Positions 1 to 10,479 of a DNA stretch of 64,000 nucleotides are shown here, piece after piece. Under the pieces are notes generated by a model, which did no database searches, was not told the origin of the DNA, and saw only the letters and a program-made list of their open reading frames with translations. The position numbers and the translations under genes were made by a program. Source of the stretch: Hygrophila difformis (lineage: Eukaryota; Streptophyta; Magnoliopsida; Lamiales; Acanthaceae); assembly GCA_030278955.1 (NCBI GenBank), contig JAOANR010000002.1, positions 13,009,982 to 13,073,981 of the forward strand, written 5' to 3'. Numbering within the stretch: position 1 is the first letter of the stretch; every line of letters begins with the position of its first letter.

Positions 1-349
1 NNNNNNNNNNNNNNNNNNNNNNNNNNNNNNNNNNNNNNNNNNNNNNNNNNNNNNNNNNNNNNNNNNNNNNNNNNNNNNNNNNNNNNNNNNNNNNNNNNNN
101 NNNNNNNNNNNNNNNNNNNNNNNNNNNNNNNNNNNNNNNNNNNNNNNNNNNNNNNNNNNNNNNNNNNNNNNNNNNNNNNNNNNNNNNNNNNNNNNNNNNN
201 NNNNNNNNNNNNNNNNNNNNNNNNNNNNNNNNNNNNNNNNNNNNNNNNNNNNNNNNNNNNNNNNNNNNNNNNNNNNNNNNNNNNNNNNNNNNNNNNNNNN
301 NNNNNNNNNNNNNNNNNNNNNNNNNNNNNNNNNNNNNNNNNNNNNNNNN
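1..349. other. assembly gap (N)
   Basis: All bases are N. The first LINE reading frame is already open when sequence begins at 350, so the LINE 5' end lies in or before this gap. Confidence 0.99.
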
Positions 350-1289
350 GAATGGCTGACACGATTGGCGATCGCTGAACTGAGGAACTTGGAAGCAATG
401 GTTGAATTCCAGGATTGGATGTATGGAGGCCAACATAAGGAGGGGACAATTATATATGGAGGAGGGCACACATTAGTCATAACATTCAAAAGCTCTACGG
501 AAAGGGATCAGTTTCTATCAGATGGAAGGGACAACCAGCTCCTGAGGTGGAAAAGAAAGTGGGAGGAAGGACACGATGTAAGAAAACAACTCGTGTGGAT
601 TCATATATATGGGATACCATTATCAGTATGGAACGATGAGACTTTTCACAAGCTGGTGAAGGCATGGGGAGATATCATCAGCATAGACAAGGAGACGATA
701 GAGAAAAAACGTATGGACAGAGCCAGAATATTGGTGGCATTGAAAGATAATGCTATTATGCCATCGACACTGAAGGTGCAAGTTGGTGACTTTGTATCGA
801 CGGTGCGTCTTGCTGCAAGCTATAGCGAACCTATAATAGTGGAGGAGTATCGGGGGGAAGAGGTCGGGAAGAGACGGGTTTCCAGCGGGGAAGCTCAGCC
901 GCAGAAGCAGGGTCACCGGAGAGGACGAAGACCAGTAGGTCCTGGACCACAGACGATGAGGCAACAGAACAGGCGCATGGAAAAGTGGAAACGCTGCATG
1001 GGGATTCAAAAAATTCAAAGGAGGCGGCGAAAGACAGTATTAATGATACGGCATGCAAAGTCGACAATAAAAAAGGGCAAGGAAATTATGAAGATAGAGA
1101 AGTGGGCCTAGAAGGTTTTAATGGGCTTATGGAAAGTGGATCGGTAGAGGAGGAGGAAGTTAGACTGGGGGGAGATGACGGGGCCAACAATAGATGGACT
1201 AATAACGGGCTGGGTAGTGGACCGAGTAGTATTGGATTACAGATAGATATACATAGAGAGAGTGCAATGGCCCATAACAATAAGGGGCC
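350..1289 (+). mobile_element. LINE-A, 5' segment (split by the Athila element)
   Basis: This is the left part of a plant L1-type LINE that resumes at 22448. The last five bases (1285-1289, GGGCC) are repeated at 22448-22452 on the far side of the Athila element. The ORF1 frame used at 985-1289 continues without a shift after the second GGGCC, so the two pieces were one element before the insertion. Confidence 0.9.
350..1289 (+). pseudogene. LINE-A ORF1, N-terminal part (DUF4283-type nucleic-acid-binding protein)
   Basis: ORF1 of plant LINEs encodes an RNA-binding partner of the reverse transcriptase. The frame is open from the gap edge. Residues coded at about 390-830 look like a DUF4283 domain: a block around FKSSTERDQFL, then VWIHIYGIPLSVWNDE, then a KKRMDRARILVAL block. 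The protein-like frame changes between about 840 and 985. Upstream it is the frame starting at 353; downstream it is the frame containing 985 (ETLHGDSKNSKEAAKD), which runs acidic up to 1289. A G6 run at 852-857 is a plausible frameshift site, but the exact base is not proven. The start codon lies in the gap. Confidence 0.8.
1285..1289. repeat. target-site duplication GGGCC, left copy
   Basis: Five bases GGGCC directly precede the LTR terminus TGAAAC. The same five bases follow the other terminus (TTATCA) at 22448-22452. A 5-bp duplication is normal for Ty3/gypsy integrases. Confidence 0.95.
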
Positions 1290-4202
1290 TGAAACTTTTG
1301 ACAATTTCCCACACGAGCGTTTTCCAAAATATACCAGGTTAGATTTATTAAAAGAAAAGAGTTATGATTCACGGGAAAGGGTTTAGGGATATACCAAGAT
1401 TATTAGTCTTTTTATTACTCAAGTGTGGTGCTTTGGTTTCAAATGGCGCTGTGGTCCTCTCTGTCATGAAATGTTGACAAATCTCATGGCACAGCCGGGA
1501 TAGGTTGACCTTCAGCCTGTCACACTGAGGATCCCCGGCAAATATGCCATGATACTTCTCATCAATTCTTGCCATAAGATTTCCTGCCATGAAACTTTTG
1601 ACAGATTCCCACTACATGAGTATTTTCCGAAAAATCATGATCCTGGTTTAGGTTTTATTTAATGAAACCAATTTATGATGGCGGAGTTGTGATTAGGGAT
1701 ATATTTATAAGTAGTCATGTTTTTATTGCTCGTGTTTAAGAAACTGTGGCCCGAAAGCGCACGGTGTCAAAAATTGCAGTAATTTATAGTAAGACCGGAT
1801 CGTTCACTGGAGGATGTGCGATAGAAGCAGGGCCCACGTCGTTTTACTAGATTTTCCATTCGTATTGCTCAATAGGTTTGAAAGGTGATTAATAACTACT
1901 GACATGAATTTAAACTTAATTACAAAAGCATTTAAGTTACTCTACAAAGCGAACAAGTCTATTCTAGAAAGCGGGTAAAGATTATTCTAAGAATGCGGTA
2001 AACATTATCTATGAAAGCAGGGAAAAATTACATTGTGCCAACCGTGAAGCTGAATCACAATGTAGACAGAAGGGACAGGAAGAAAAGAATGAAACTTGGA
2101 CAAGATTGAGATATAGCAGTATTAAACTTCCATTTTTATACACAGATCTTTGTTTGGGATAATTCTATCAGATAGCCAATTCTCATGCTCTAAACTATGC
2201 TTTCCCTTTAACAGACAGGTACTTACAATATGAGTTTACATGTTCTTAAGACCGCAAATTCTAAGATACCACAGATTCGTAACTGCCCTGGCCTGGGTGT
2301 GTTACTTCATCTGTGGTGGAAAAGCAACACCCGACATATCATTTATTGAAATGCCAAGTACTACTATCATTCTCCCATGTCACACCCAAAGATTCTAATC
2401 AATCCCCGAACTATCCCTTAACTGTCAATCCTAGTAGCAGTTACACAACTCTCAATACAACCGAGTGACCTCTAACGAAAGCATTTAAAAGAAAGCGGTA
2501 AAAGAAAGCGGTAAAGAAAGCATTTAAAATCCTATCACTCGGAGGTTTTTGAAAGTCTGACCCTGGTAGTAAAAGAAAGCCCCCGGTCAGAATGACCGGA
2601 TGTGGATCAAGAATTCCCGGCTTTTGGTGAAATGCTCGCAGTGTTCACTTCCTTCCGGGTGATTATGAGATACAAACTAATGAAACGAACTAATGATTTA
2701 GTTCGTTCCGGATGCACTCACTCAGGACTCAAAAATAGGCTTTGGCAGAAGAGGATAGCAGTTGAAAGAAAACTCAACCCTATCTTAGAAAATAACCAAG
2801 GCCTGGATGATGTTCCTCTGAGATTATTTACTACACTGTATTTGAGTCCAAGTGGACCCCATCTCGGTGTAGTATTCAATCTTAGATTTCCAACAACCAG
2901 CAATTTTGGAAAATAATGGATTTGAAAATCATTCCCTATCAGGTACTAGACTCTCAGTTAAAACACAGACCCTTTCAGTCTAGGTGAGACCTAATCGCTG
3001 AATCTGTTTCTAATTTCCCAAAATACAACCCTTGACAGGATATGAATTAGTCATAACTGAGGAATTTATCCCTTACTCTGATCCGGATTTTATAAAGAGA
3101 TTTTTGTTGGAAATTTATTAAGCAATATCTATTTAAGATCTAGACTTCTATTGTCCAAGGGAAGGATCCCAAAATAATTACAGACCACAATAGTACATAA
3201 TATTATCATGCATAAAGATATAGGGAGGTGTAAAATTAATTGACCCAAAATATAGATGCGGGTCTAGACAGAAGGTGAAACACAGATGTGAAGTGATCAA
3301 GAGACCAAAGTAATGGCAGAATAATCAGGTGGACTGTAAACATCTACTGTCCAATTTCCCAATTACTCGGATGGAGCGGATTTAGACAGCTTAGACCCTA
3401 TAATGGTAGTGTCAATACCAGTTGGGTCTCCACTGTCTGTGAATTCGGATAAAAACCTACATGCTTCCCTTCTATAATGATCGTCAGTTGGCATTGACTG
3501 ATGCCAACTGACTCCCACTACAGATTGGAATTTGGGTTTGGAAATTAAGATAAGAAAAATAAAACTGTATCTGGATGGGAGTCAGCCGAGCAGCTATCAT
3601 AACCCCGGATGGGCGGACCGCCAAGGCTTCCACTGACAGTCATCCAGACCATGCAAAATAACACTTAGTAATTAATACCCAGAATACGAGCTAGTTATCC
3701 ATGAGGGAATACCCGCCAACATTAGTCTGATGTATTCTTTACTAATGGTTCCACACAACACGCAAAGACAAAATCTAAAAGAAATAAAAGAAAATTCCTT
3801 GTATGAGAGACATTGGTTTCTCATGCAAGGTTGTGGATTGGGTCCACAATTGATGGTCTTAAATAATCCTTCCTACCATAATTAATTACAGTCCGGATTA
3901 TCTGTTTAAGCCATCAAGATTTTGTTTATAGAGGAGTGTTTTAATGGCAATTGAACAAAGGTCCTTTAATCATGATGATTATTGATGTGTAATTATTGCT
4001 AATCTCACTCTTTAATCATTAATGACTCAAGGGTTCAATTAATTAAGTGATGCAAATGGAGAATCAAAATTTGGGCAGCATAACACCCTATATTGCAATT
4101 CCAGAATGTTACACCTTAACCCGTGGGGTTATGATGCGAGTGTTGCAATATAATGTAGGAAGAGAATGAAGGTTGTTTGAGATTAAATAGAGAGAAGGGA
4201 AT

Positions 4203-4760
4203 CTTTGTCGCGATATCATAAATTTTGTCGCGGTCCGAGGTCCGCGACATGGGTATCCCGACAAGTTTTTAGAATTTTTGGCAGCATAACGCTTCTTTGT
4301 CGCTATGCAAGATTTTGTCGCGGAACATGGTTCCGCGACAAGAGTGTTTCGCGACAAAGAGTTTTCAGAAAATTCTTAAAGCATTTGAACCTTTGTCGCT
4401 ATGCATGGAAATTTTGTCGCGGAACGTGGTTCCGCGACAAAGTGTTCAAAGGATAAGGAACATGGCATAATTTTTCTGTCTCAGAATGAGATTTTGTCGC
4501 GGAACGTGGTTCCGCGACAAGATGATTCCGCGACAAAAAGCCATGCAGACAAAATGCAAGAGTTTGGCTCCTTTGTCGCTATGCATGGAAAGTTTTGTCG
4601 CGGAACGTGGCTCCGCGACAAGGTGTTCCGCGACAAAGGGTTTTAAATTATGGAGACAAGTGTCTTTAGACACCTTTGTCGCGGAACGACCATTTTGTCG
4701 CGGAACGTGGTTCCGCGACAAAAGGCGGTTGGCGACAAAGGCGATTCAGGACAAAAGTCA
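4203..4760. repeat. GC-rich hairpin array A (left LTR)
   Basis: At least ten motifs related to TTTGTCGCGG, many followed within a few bases by the reverse complement. One example has arms at 4416-4425 (GTCGCGGAAC) and 4429-4438 (GTTCCGCGAC) with a 3-base loop. The surroundings are AT-rich, so the array stands out by base composition. Read on the minus strand, it sits directly upstream of a TATTTAA sequence at 4183-4189. Confidence 0.85.
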
Positions 4761-5370
4761 GAAAAAGCAGAAATGAACAGTGGCATGCAAACAGCGTGAT
4801 CTCACCCTATTTCAGATCAAAAAGCTATTCTAAGCTAAAAACAAACAAGAAACATTCAAAATAAGGAAGAACATGCTTAAACAAAACTGGACAGAATATT
4901 AAAAATAAAGCAAGAGTCCTAATCTAGGGTTTGATCACACATACACACAACATTATCCATAAAATGCTAACAGTAAACATAAAAATAGCTTAATGGGGGT
5001 CAAGTGACCCCAAAATGAAAAAGAAAGCATAAATCCATGGGGTGTGAGACCCATTTCATGATTTGGGACACAAATGATGAATGTTTTCCCATATTATTGA
5101 AGGGGTGTTGTTAATACCCATGATTTGGGTATTACAAACCCTAAACCAATAGTTTAGAAACCAAAACATGATATAAAAGTGGCTATCTAAGGCTACTGGA
5201 AAAGCATAAAACATGAAATAAATCCTTAACTAAGCTAAACTATGAACAAGAATTAAATAATACAAAAAATTAAAAACTAAACTACACTACCTAAAGCTGA
5301 AACCCAAGCTTGTCTTCAAGAGAGCTCTAATCAACAAAATTCCAACCTCTAGCTCAAAGGAAACACCTCA

Positions 5371-5378
5371 TATTTATA
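5371..5378 (-). promoter_or_regulatory. TATA box of the left LTR
   Basis: TATAAATA on the minus strand, lying in the loop of a small ACACCTC/GAGGTGT palindrome. The identical site in the right (5') LTR is at 21767-21774, where it would drive element transcription. No transcript data are available. Confidence 0.6.
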
Positions 5379-5454
5379 GAGGTGTAACCCTAAGCCCATG
5401 GGCCTTGATTCTAGCCCATTGTGTCTTAAGACATCACACACATCACAGCTTGTC

Positions 5455-5700
5455 TCGGAGCATCAAGTTTGGTCGCGGAACACACTGCATGTGGCAAGGC
5501 TTCTCGACTGGGTCTTGTGTCTCTAATTGGGTGTCTTGGTCGCGGAGTCATGCCTTTGTCGCGGAGCATGCCATCGCGACAAAGGTCATCGCGACAAAGG
5601 GCTTGGCTGGTCTCCTCTTCATCTGAGCTGCTTGGTCGCGGAACCCTCCTTTGTCGCGGAACACTGCATCGCGCCAAAGGGCTTCCGCGACAGAGGTCTT
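5455..5700. repeat. GC-rich hairpin array B (left LTR)
   Basis: A second cluster of GTCGCGG and CGCGAC arms, some imperfect. On the minus strand it lies about 75-325 bp upstream of the LTR TATA box. Confidence 0.8.
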
Positions 5701-6051
5701 CCTGGGCCTGCTGGATTGGGCCAGATGGGCCGAAGATGTTCTTTTTGTGGGCTTTTCTATCTTTTTCCCATCTTTTTGTATTTTGTGGGCTTGCTTTATT
5801 CTTTTGCCCATCTTTTTATTCCTTTTTCTTTTCTTTTCTTTTTCTCATGTTTTCGGATTTTTCTAACATAAATGTGTAATGAAATTACATATTTATGCCT
5901 TTTTCACACCAGCTTATTATTTTTTTACAATTATGCATAAATCAGTCCAATTCGACTGCTTTCTTACTTAATGTAAGACCGGAATGCGATCAAATGCCCG
6001 TTTAAGACACGGAAATGGATTGAAAATAATGGTCATTTCTGGCCATTATCA

Positions 6052-6066
6052 ACATCCTCACATTTA
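6052..6066 (-). promoter_or_regulatory. candidate polypurine tract next to the 3' LTR
   Basis: On the minus strand TAAATGTGAGGATGT abuts the 3' LTR. This is where the plus-strand primer should lie. It is only partly purine, so the call rests on position and on two further copies at 8442-8457 and 10340-10355. Confidence 0.55.
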
Positions 6067-7712
6067 ATACTGATCGTCCCCGAGCAGTCAGAGTCAATGT
6101 TCGTAAGAACACGGACTCTACATATTCAATTCATTTTCGTGGCTTCATAAATCACATCCTTTTTGGATTGGGATAAGACAATCAAAGATTACAAGTATTA
6201 AACTCCCTTGATTGCAGTGTTTAATGAAATGATACTTGCTCACTATATCGGGCCTACAAATCAAACATTACTATCAACCCTTCATGAATATCATGTTTGA
6301 AAGATGCAAAGATTAAGGATAAGAATTAGAGGATGACATGAACATTTGCAATAAGATAGAGCCTCACATATAAGAGAATCGGAAATTTCACTCACTCTCA
6401 ATTGGGTTTATCATGCCCGCTCAAAATCAAATTTAATTAAATTATCCCATAAGCTTGCAATCAGACCAACTCGCCACCGGCTCATTTCTTCAAATCGAGA
6501 TCATGAGGTCTTATTTAAGGGTTATAATGGGGCATACGGTTGTAACATTCGGTAAGGAATGGAATTATTGGGTTAAGAAGTAGCAAGAATTAATTCTATC
6601 ATAACATGGCATATTTTTATTTAAAAAATTATGATCATCAATATTTTTCTCTCTTTCTTTTGCTTTTCTTTTCTATTGCATGACATTAGACTATGTCTAA
6701 TTTGCTTTGTCGTTTGCAATTTATTTGATGTTGAATGGAATTCAACTTTCTCTCTCTCTCTTTTTTTTTTTTTTTTGATGATCATAAATTCAATGCCTTG
6801 ATAAAATTTATTCTTGCACACTTGGGTTTGATTTTTTTTTTGGTCTTTTTATAAGGCTAGGAATAATATAGAGGGCTTCAAAGAAAAATTAGGCTTAAGG
6901 CTCAAAGTGGTTAATCCTAAAGGGAAAATATTTTTGGGTTTGGATTTCAAACGAAGGCCAAAATTTGGGGTTTTCTAGGTGCCTCGATCATATGCTCGAT
7001 TTTTGGAATATGGCACAGTCTTGAATCGGTCCCAATCGCAAGTTCTAGTTTCCTTTAATCAAAATGATTCACACATCAAAGAAAATAAATGAGTAAAAGT
7101 GACTCATGGCTCAAATCTCACCAGGTTGGGTTGATTCATGTCATACAATATTCTCAAATTCAATCAAAGCTTAATTCTAACAATTTATTCAATCGGAATC
7201 TCTAACATGCAGATTTATTACCCAATAAGCTGATCGCATCATTAAATTTTTATAGCTCAAAACCTCAGGAATTCATGTCATGCATGTTCTCAATTATATT
7301 ATCCCAATTTTAAAAGTTTGAAAATTTAATCACAAGCCTAAATTCAACATGTGAATTTAGAGCAAGTTTATGCATATTTTTGCTGGTCATTCAATTTAAA
7401 GCAGTAAAGAGGCACTGCTGACATGCTAAGCATGTCAACAGCATATTTTTGGCCTGACAGTCACTTATTCATCTCGGACTGTACAGACATCTTTTTCGAA
7501 AAGGAAAGCAAGTAAAGATCTGTTCAGTGGTCTCAAAAGCTGAGTTCCAATTTGGGGAAAGCAAATAAATACATCCGAGGCAAGGGATTCTCGTGCAGTT
7601 AGTACAAACCTGCACACACAAAAGGAGGAATCCCTTGCAGATTACTACTACTAAAACGGAAATAAAACAAAGCAGGGTAAAATGGGGCTAGGATTCTTCC
7701 TTCTTTCTTTCT
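6067..7712. other. noncoding Athila interior, AT-rich
   Basis: I see no gene. The stretch is AT-rich with T-runs (for example about 6763-6777) and CT microsatellites. It lies downstream of the F-box reading frame in element direction and may hold its 3' untranslated region. Confidence 0.6.
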
Positions 7713-9504
7713 TCAGACCATGTATCGGAGCCAGAGGACGCAGCTGGAAAGCTCACAACGCAGGCACCAATCGCGGTTTCTCAGAGGTGCATGCCACCTT
7801 GGGCAGTAGACTCTGACTCCTTGATCAGCCCACAGGTGTGGGGTGTCTGGGTTGTCTGTTATCCAAGCGAGGACGTTGGTGGACGTATACCGAAGAACTG
7901 ATCGATCTGTCACCATCCTGCCGATCATCCTGATCCCTTGCTCAACTTGGCCTTCATCCGTCTTACTCATAAGCATCAATCCGCGGGTGAAGATTGATGC
8001 CTTATGGTTGTCCTCAAGTCCTGGGCGCAGCAGTTCACAAGCGTGCTCCTCATTCCCTTCTGCAAATGCCCTGAGTGCTGGGATGATCTGAAGATTGAAG
8101 TTTCCTGCTGTTGTGCATATTCGCAGGAATCTCTCTTTTTGCCGACGGATCCTTCCTTGCCATCTCTTCACAGTGGAGGAGTTAACCTCGCATCGCCTGT
8201 ACACGATGGCGAGGTTTCCAGCATCCCTGAACTTCTTGCATACCCGTTGTGCAGTAAACACCTCCTTGATTTCATCCTCTCCTATTCGGGAGAGAATTTC
8301 CCCAAGGAGTTCGAGCGGTAAGTCCAGCAACTTGGTTCCTTCGGGTGCAGGATCTGGAATGGGAGGATTGCCCCTGGAAAGATAAGAAATGATGAATCCA
8401 ATTTTTATATAATTTTCAGAAATTATTCAAGTTCAGAAACCAACATCCTCACATTTAGAGCTTTGCTCTAGATGTGAGATTATTAAATTTCTGACTTGAA
8501 TTTTGATTTAAAGCACATGTAAATAATATTTGGTTTTAAATGGGCTAAGGAGCCCAAAATAAAATAAAATTGGCCATTGGCCTAAAATCTTTTTAATGGG
8601 CCATTGGGCCCAAAAGTTTTTCAATTTTATTAAACAAGTCCGAGACACTTGTTGGAGGTGGAATGGGATGGACAGATGGAAATGGAATGCTCGAATATTG
8701 GAATGTGCAATGAAGACGTGGCGGAACGGATCTGCTATTTCTGGATAGCTCGAACTGTTTGGACAGTTAGAGCATCCAAAAATTTGCAAACACTGTTTTT
8801 AATTTTAAAATGGTTGACTTATTTTATTTAATAAAAGTGGGATGTGAGTGGTCCCATTTTTGATTTTGAAAAGGATAGCAGTTGGGTGACAAAAATACTG
8901 CTATCTTACTCACACTAGTGTTCCATTGGGAACAAAAACTCAAGTCAAACATTAAACAAAAATAACTCTTTTTGTCTTTTCTAAAGGGTTGCTTTTATTA
9001 AAAGTGGAAGCTTCTCATTGGGTGTTTGTACTATGTTTCCATAAACAAACAAACATTTATTCCCATGAGATTTCTAACATGAGAACAAATGTGCCCAAAA
9101 AGATCTTACCACTTTTATTACACCAACACAACACTGTGCAAGTCACATCAAGATCAATCAAACCAATAACATCAAGATATTCAAAACAATACCCAAATGT
9201 TCATCAGTTTGTTCTTTCCAGATTTAAACTTCAAAATCTTTATCCATTAACAGTTTCAAAATGGGGTTTCAAACGTTTCAAAATGGTGCTCATAACCGAG
9301 AGCACTTTGAAAACCTCCAAAAACAGAAAACAAAGATGCAAACAAACTGCACTGCATGATTCACAAACCAAAATCTAAAATAAAGAACAAGAAAGTCCAC
9401 AAGAGTCATGGACAGGGGGGTGAAAAATGGGTTTACCCTGCCCTCCTTGGCTCGGGTTGGGGCATGGGTCCAAGGTTTGGGAGGAGTCCATAAAATCGAT
9501 CCAT
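7713..9504 (-). CDS. F-box protein carried inside the Athila element (two exons, At2g35280/At1g67623-like)
   Basis: F-box proteins recruit targets to SCF ubiquitin ligases. The main exon (8373-7713) encodes an N-terminal F-box (LPLELLGEILSRI...EVFTAQRVCKKFRDAGN), then a helical region (FLRICTTAGN, HACELLRPG) and a C-terminal Cys/Trp-rich tail (YCPRW, WCLRCELSSC). This order is that of the plant family with a short F-box followed by Sel1-like helices. The frame has no ATG in the main exon. Upstream of it is TTATCTTTCCAG at 8374, a good splice acceptor. A small first exon fits well: ATG at 9504 in the context AAACCATGG, donor GG|GTAAAC at 9437/9436. Joining 9504-9437 to 8373-7713 keeps phase and gives about 242 residues. 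The first exon is inferred; the F-box exon is firm. It occupies the position where many Athila elements have an env-like frame. Confidence 0.72.
8421..8505. repeat. long imperfect stem-loop containing a polypurine-tract copy
   Basis: Arms CTCACATTTAGAGC (8448-8461) and GCTCTAGATGTGAG (8465-8478) pair with one mismatch around a 3-base loop. A flanking pair, TCAAGTTCAGAAA (8427-8439) and TTTCTGACTTGA (8488-8499), extends the stem. The left arm holds AACATCCTCACATTTA (8442-8457), the same 16 bases as beside the 3' LTR. In the proposed F-box model it lies inside the intron. Confidence 0.8.
8506..9436. other. proposed F-box intron and Athila interior
   Basis: No coding frame of its own is convincing. 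Under the two-exon model, 8374-9436 is a 1.06-kb intron. It is AT-rich and contains runs such as GGGCCATTGGGCCCAAAAG around 8600. Confidence 0.5.
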
Positions 9505-9660
9505 GGTTTCCCCTTAGAAAAAGAGTGATAAGGTTGCGAAGAACACGTGGTGTTCGTTCGGATGAGAGGAAAATGGGGGAAAGAAGATGGAGAAACTGAA
9601 GGAAGTTGAAATGACAAGTGAAAGTGAAAAGAAACTGGAGAACTGGAGGGGGTGGGGGGG

Positions 9661-9668
9661 TATAAATA
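9661..9668 (-). promoter_or_regulatory. candidate TATA box of the F-box gene
   Basis: TATTTATA on the minus strand, about 155 bp upstream of the proposed ATG at 9504. A CT-rich leader (about 9630-9510) follows, as in many plant 5' untranslated regions. The hairpin array at 9678-9985 lies directly upstream. The site also reads TATAAATA on the plus strand, so direction is inferred from the gene. Confidence 0.5.
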
Positions 9669-9677
9669 CTAGAACTT

Positions 9678-9985
9678 TTTGTCGCGGAGTCCGAGACTTT
9701 GTCGCGGAACAAGGTTCCGCGACAAGGCATAGCGACATCAGAGAGGTCGCGGAGCAGGGGTTGGTCGCGGAGTCATGCTCCGCGACAAGGCTATCGCGAC
9801 AAAGTTCAGTATAGAGACAAGGTCAACGCAGGTTGTGTCGCGGAGCAGGGCTTGGTCGCGGAGTCATGCTCCGCGACAAAGTGCACCGCGACAACTAGCA
9901 GAGAAGGGTTAAGAACAAAAGAGGGTTTGTCGCGGAACAGGGCCTGGTCGCGATGCATGACATCGCGACAAAGGACCTTCCGCGA
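9678..9985. repeat. GC-rich hairpin array C (Athila interior)
   Basis: Same motif family as the LTR arrays, with clear variant hairpins. Two have arms GTCGCGGAG/CTCCGCGAC (9764-9772 with 9778-9786; 9855-9863 with 9869-9877). One has arms GTCGCGATG/CATCGCGAC (9947-9955 with 9961-9969). Both arms change together compared with the LTR form GTCGCGGAAC/GTTCCGCGAC. Confidence 0.85.
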
Positions 9986-10339
9986 CAAAGAATTTTAAAT
10001 TTTCAAATTTCTTGGACTGGGCCCGAGTGTGATGTTGGGCCTGAGTCCATTTTATTTGATTTGGGCTGAATAAATTCAGTCCAAGTAAATTCAAAATGCT
10101 GGGCTGAAATTTAAACAATCCACTTGCATAAAATTAGGTTGGGTCAGTTCCATTTATCTGTGAATTTTATTTCGGGTGTTGAATTTCTTCAATTTCCGAA
10201 AGCGTTTTCTCAGACTTATGGAACTAATCCAACCAAGAACCTGGTTTTTCCATGTTACTCTTATCTGCTCCTTCTTTTTGGTGGTTCCGAACTTCTGCAA
10301 GACAGACAAATAAGACGCATTAGATTTTCTCCAAATATC
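9986..10339. other. noncoding Athila interior
   Basis: Repeated GGGCC/GGGCT-containing phrases resemble in style the LTR stretch after array B, but I could not align them. No gene seen. Confidence 0.5.
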
Positions 10340-10376
10340 AACATCCTCACATTTAGAGTCTTAGTACTCTAAATGT
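10340..10376. repeat. polypurine-tract copy plus perfect stem-loop
   Basis: AACATCCTCACATTTA (10340-10355) repeats the LTR-adjacent tract. It overlaps a perfect hairpin with arms ACATTTAGAGT (10349-10359) and ACTCTAAATGT (10366-10376) and a 6-base loop. It lies about 100 bp beyond the integrase stop in element direction. Confidence 0.8.
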
Positions 10377-10479
10377 TTAATTGATCTTTGGGTACTTTCT
10401 TGTCGTGAAATAAGTATTATAAATATATACTATCTATATATATATATACTGAAATTTTTGTGTTTTTAAATGCTGTTTC

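Larger units (their letters stand above)
1290..6051 (-). repeat. Athila 3' LTR (left), 4762 bp
   Basis: It runs from TGAAACTTTTGACA to GGCCATTATCA and matches 16601-22447 almost base for base, apart from a tandem duplication in the right copy. It contains two hairpin arrays (4203-4760 and 5455-5700) and a TATA box on the minus strand at 5371-5378. Short frames inside it on both strands are not convincing genes. An LTR of this length is at the upper end for plant elements. Confidence 0.95.

Noticed and set aside
1369..1590. 73-codon minus-strand frame repeated at 16680-16901
   Set aside because: The repetition follows from its position in the LTRs. No domain, and it lies in the U5 part. I treat it as chance.
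2602..2916. 104-codon plus-strand frame repeated at 17913-18227
   Set aside because: Duplicated only because the LTRs are. No recognisable domain, and it is antisense to the element.
4109..4864. Several overlapping frames with repeated FVAERGSATK- and SRNVVPRQ-like peptides
   Set aside because: They are translations of the hairpin arrays in different frames and recur wherever the arrays do, on both strands. No start context or independent conservation.
9290..9730. 146-codon minus-strand frame across the F-box leader
   Set aside because: Overlaps the TATA box, the CT-rich leader and the first exon in another frame; composition is that of untranslated sequence.
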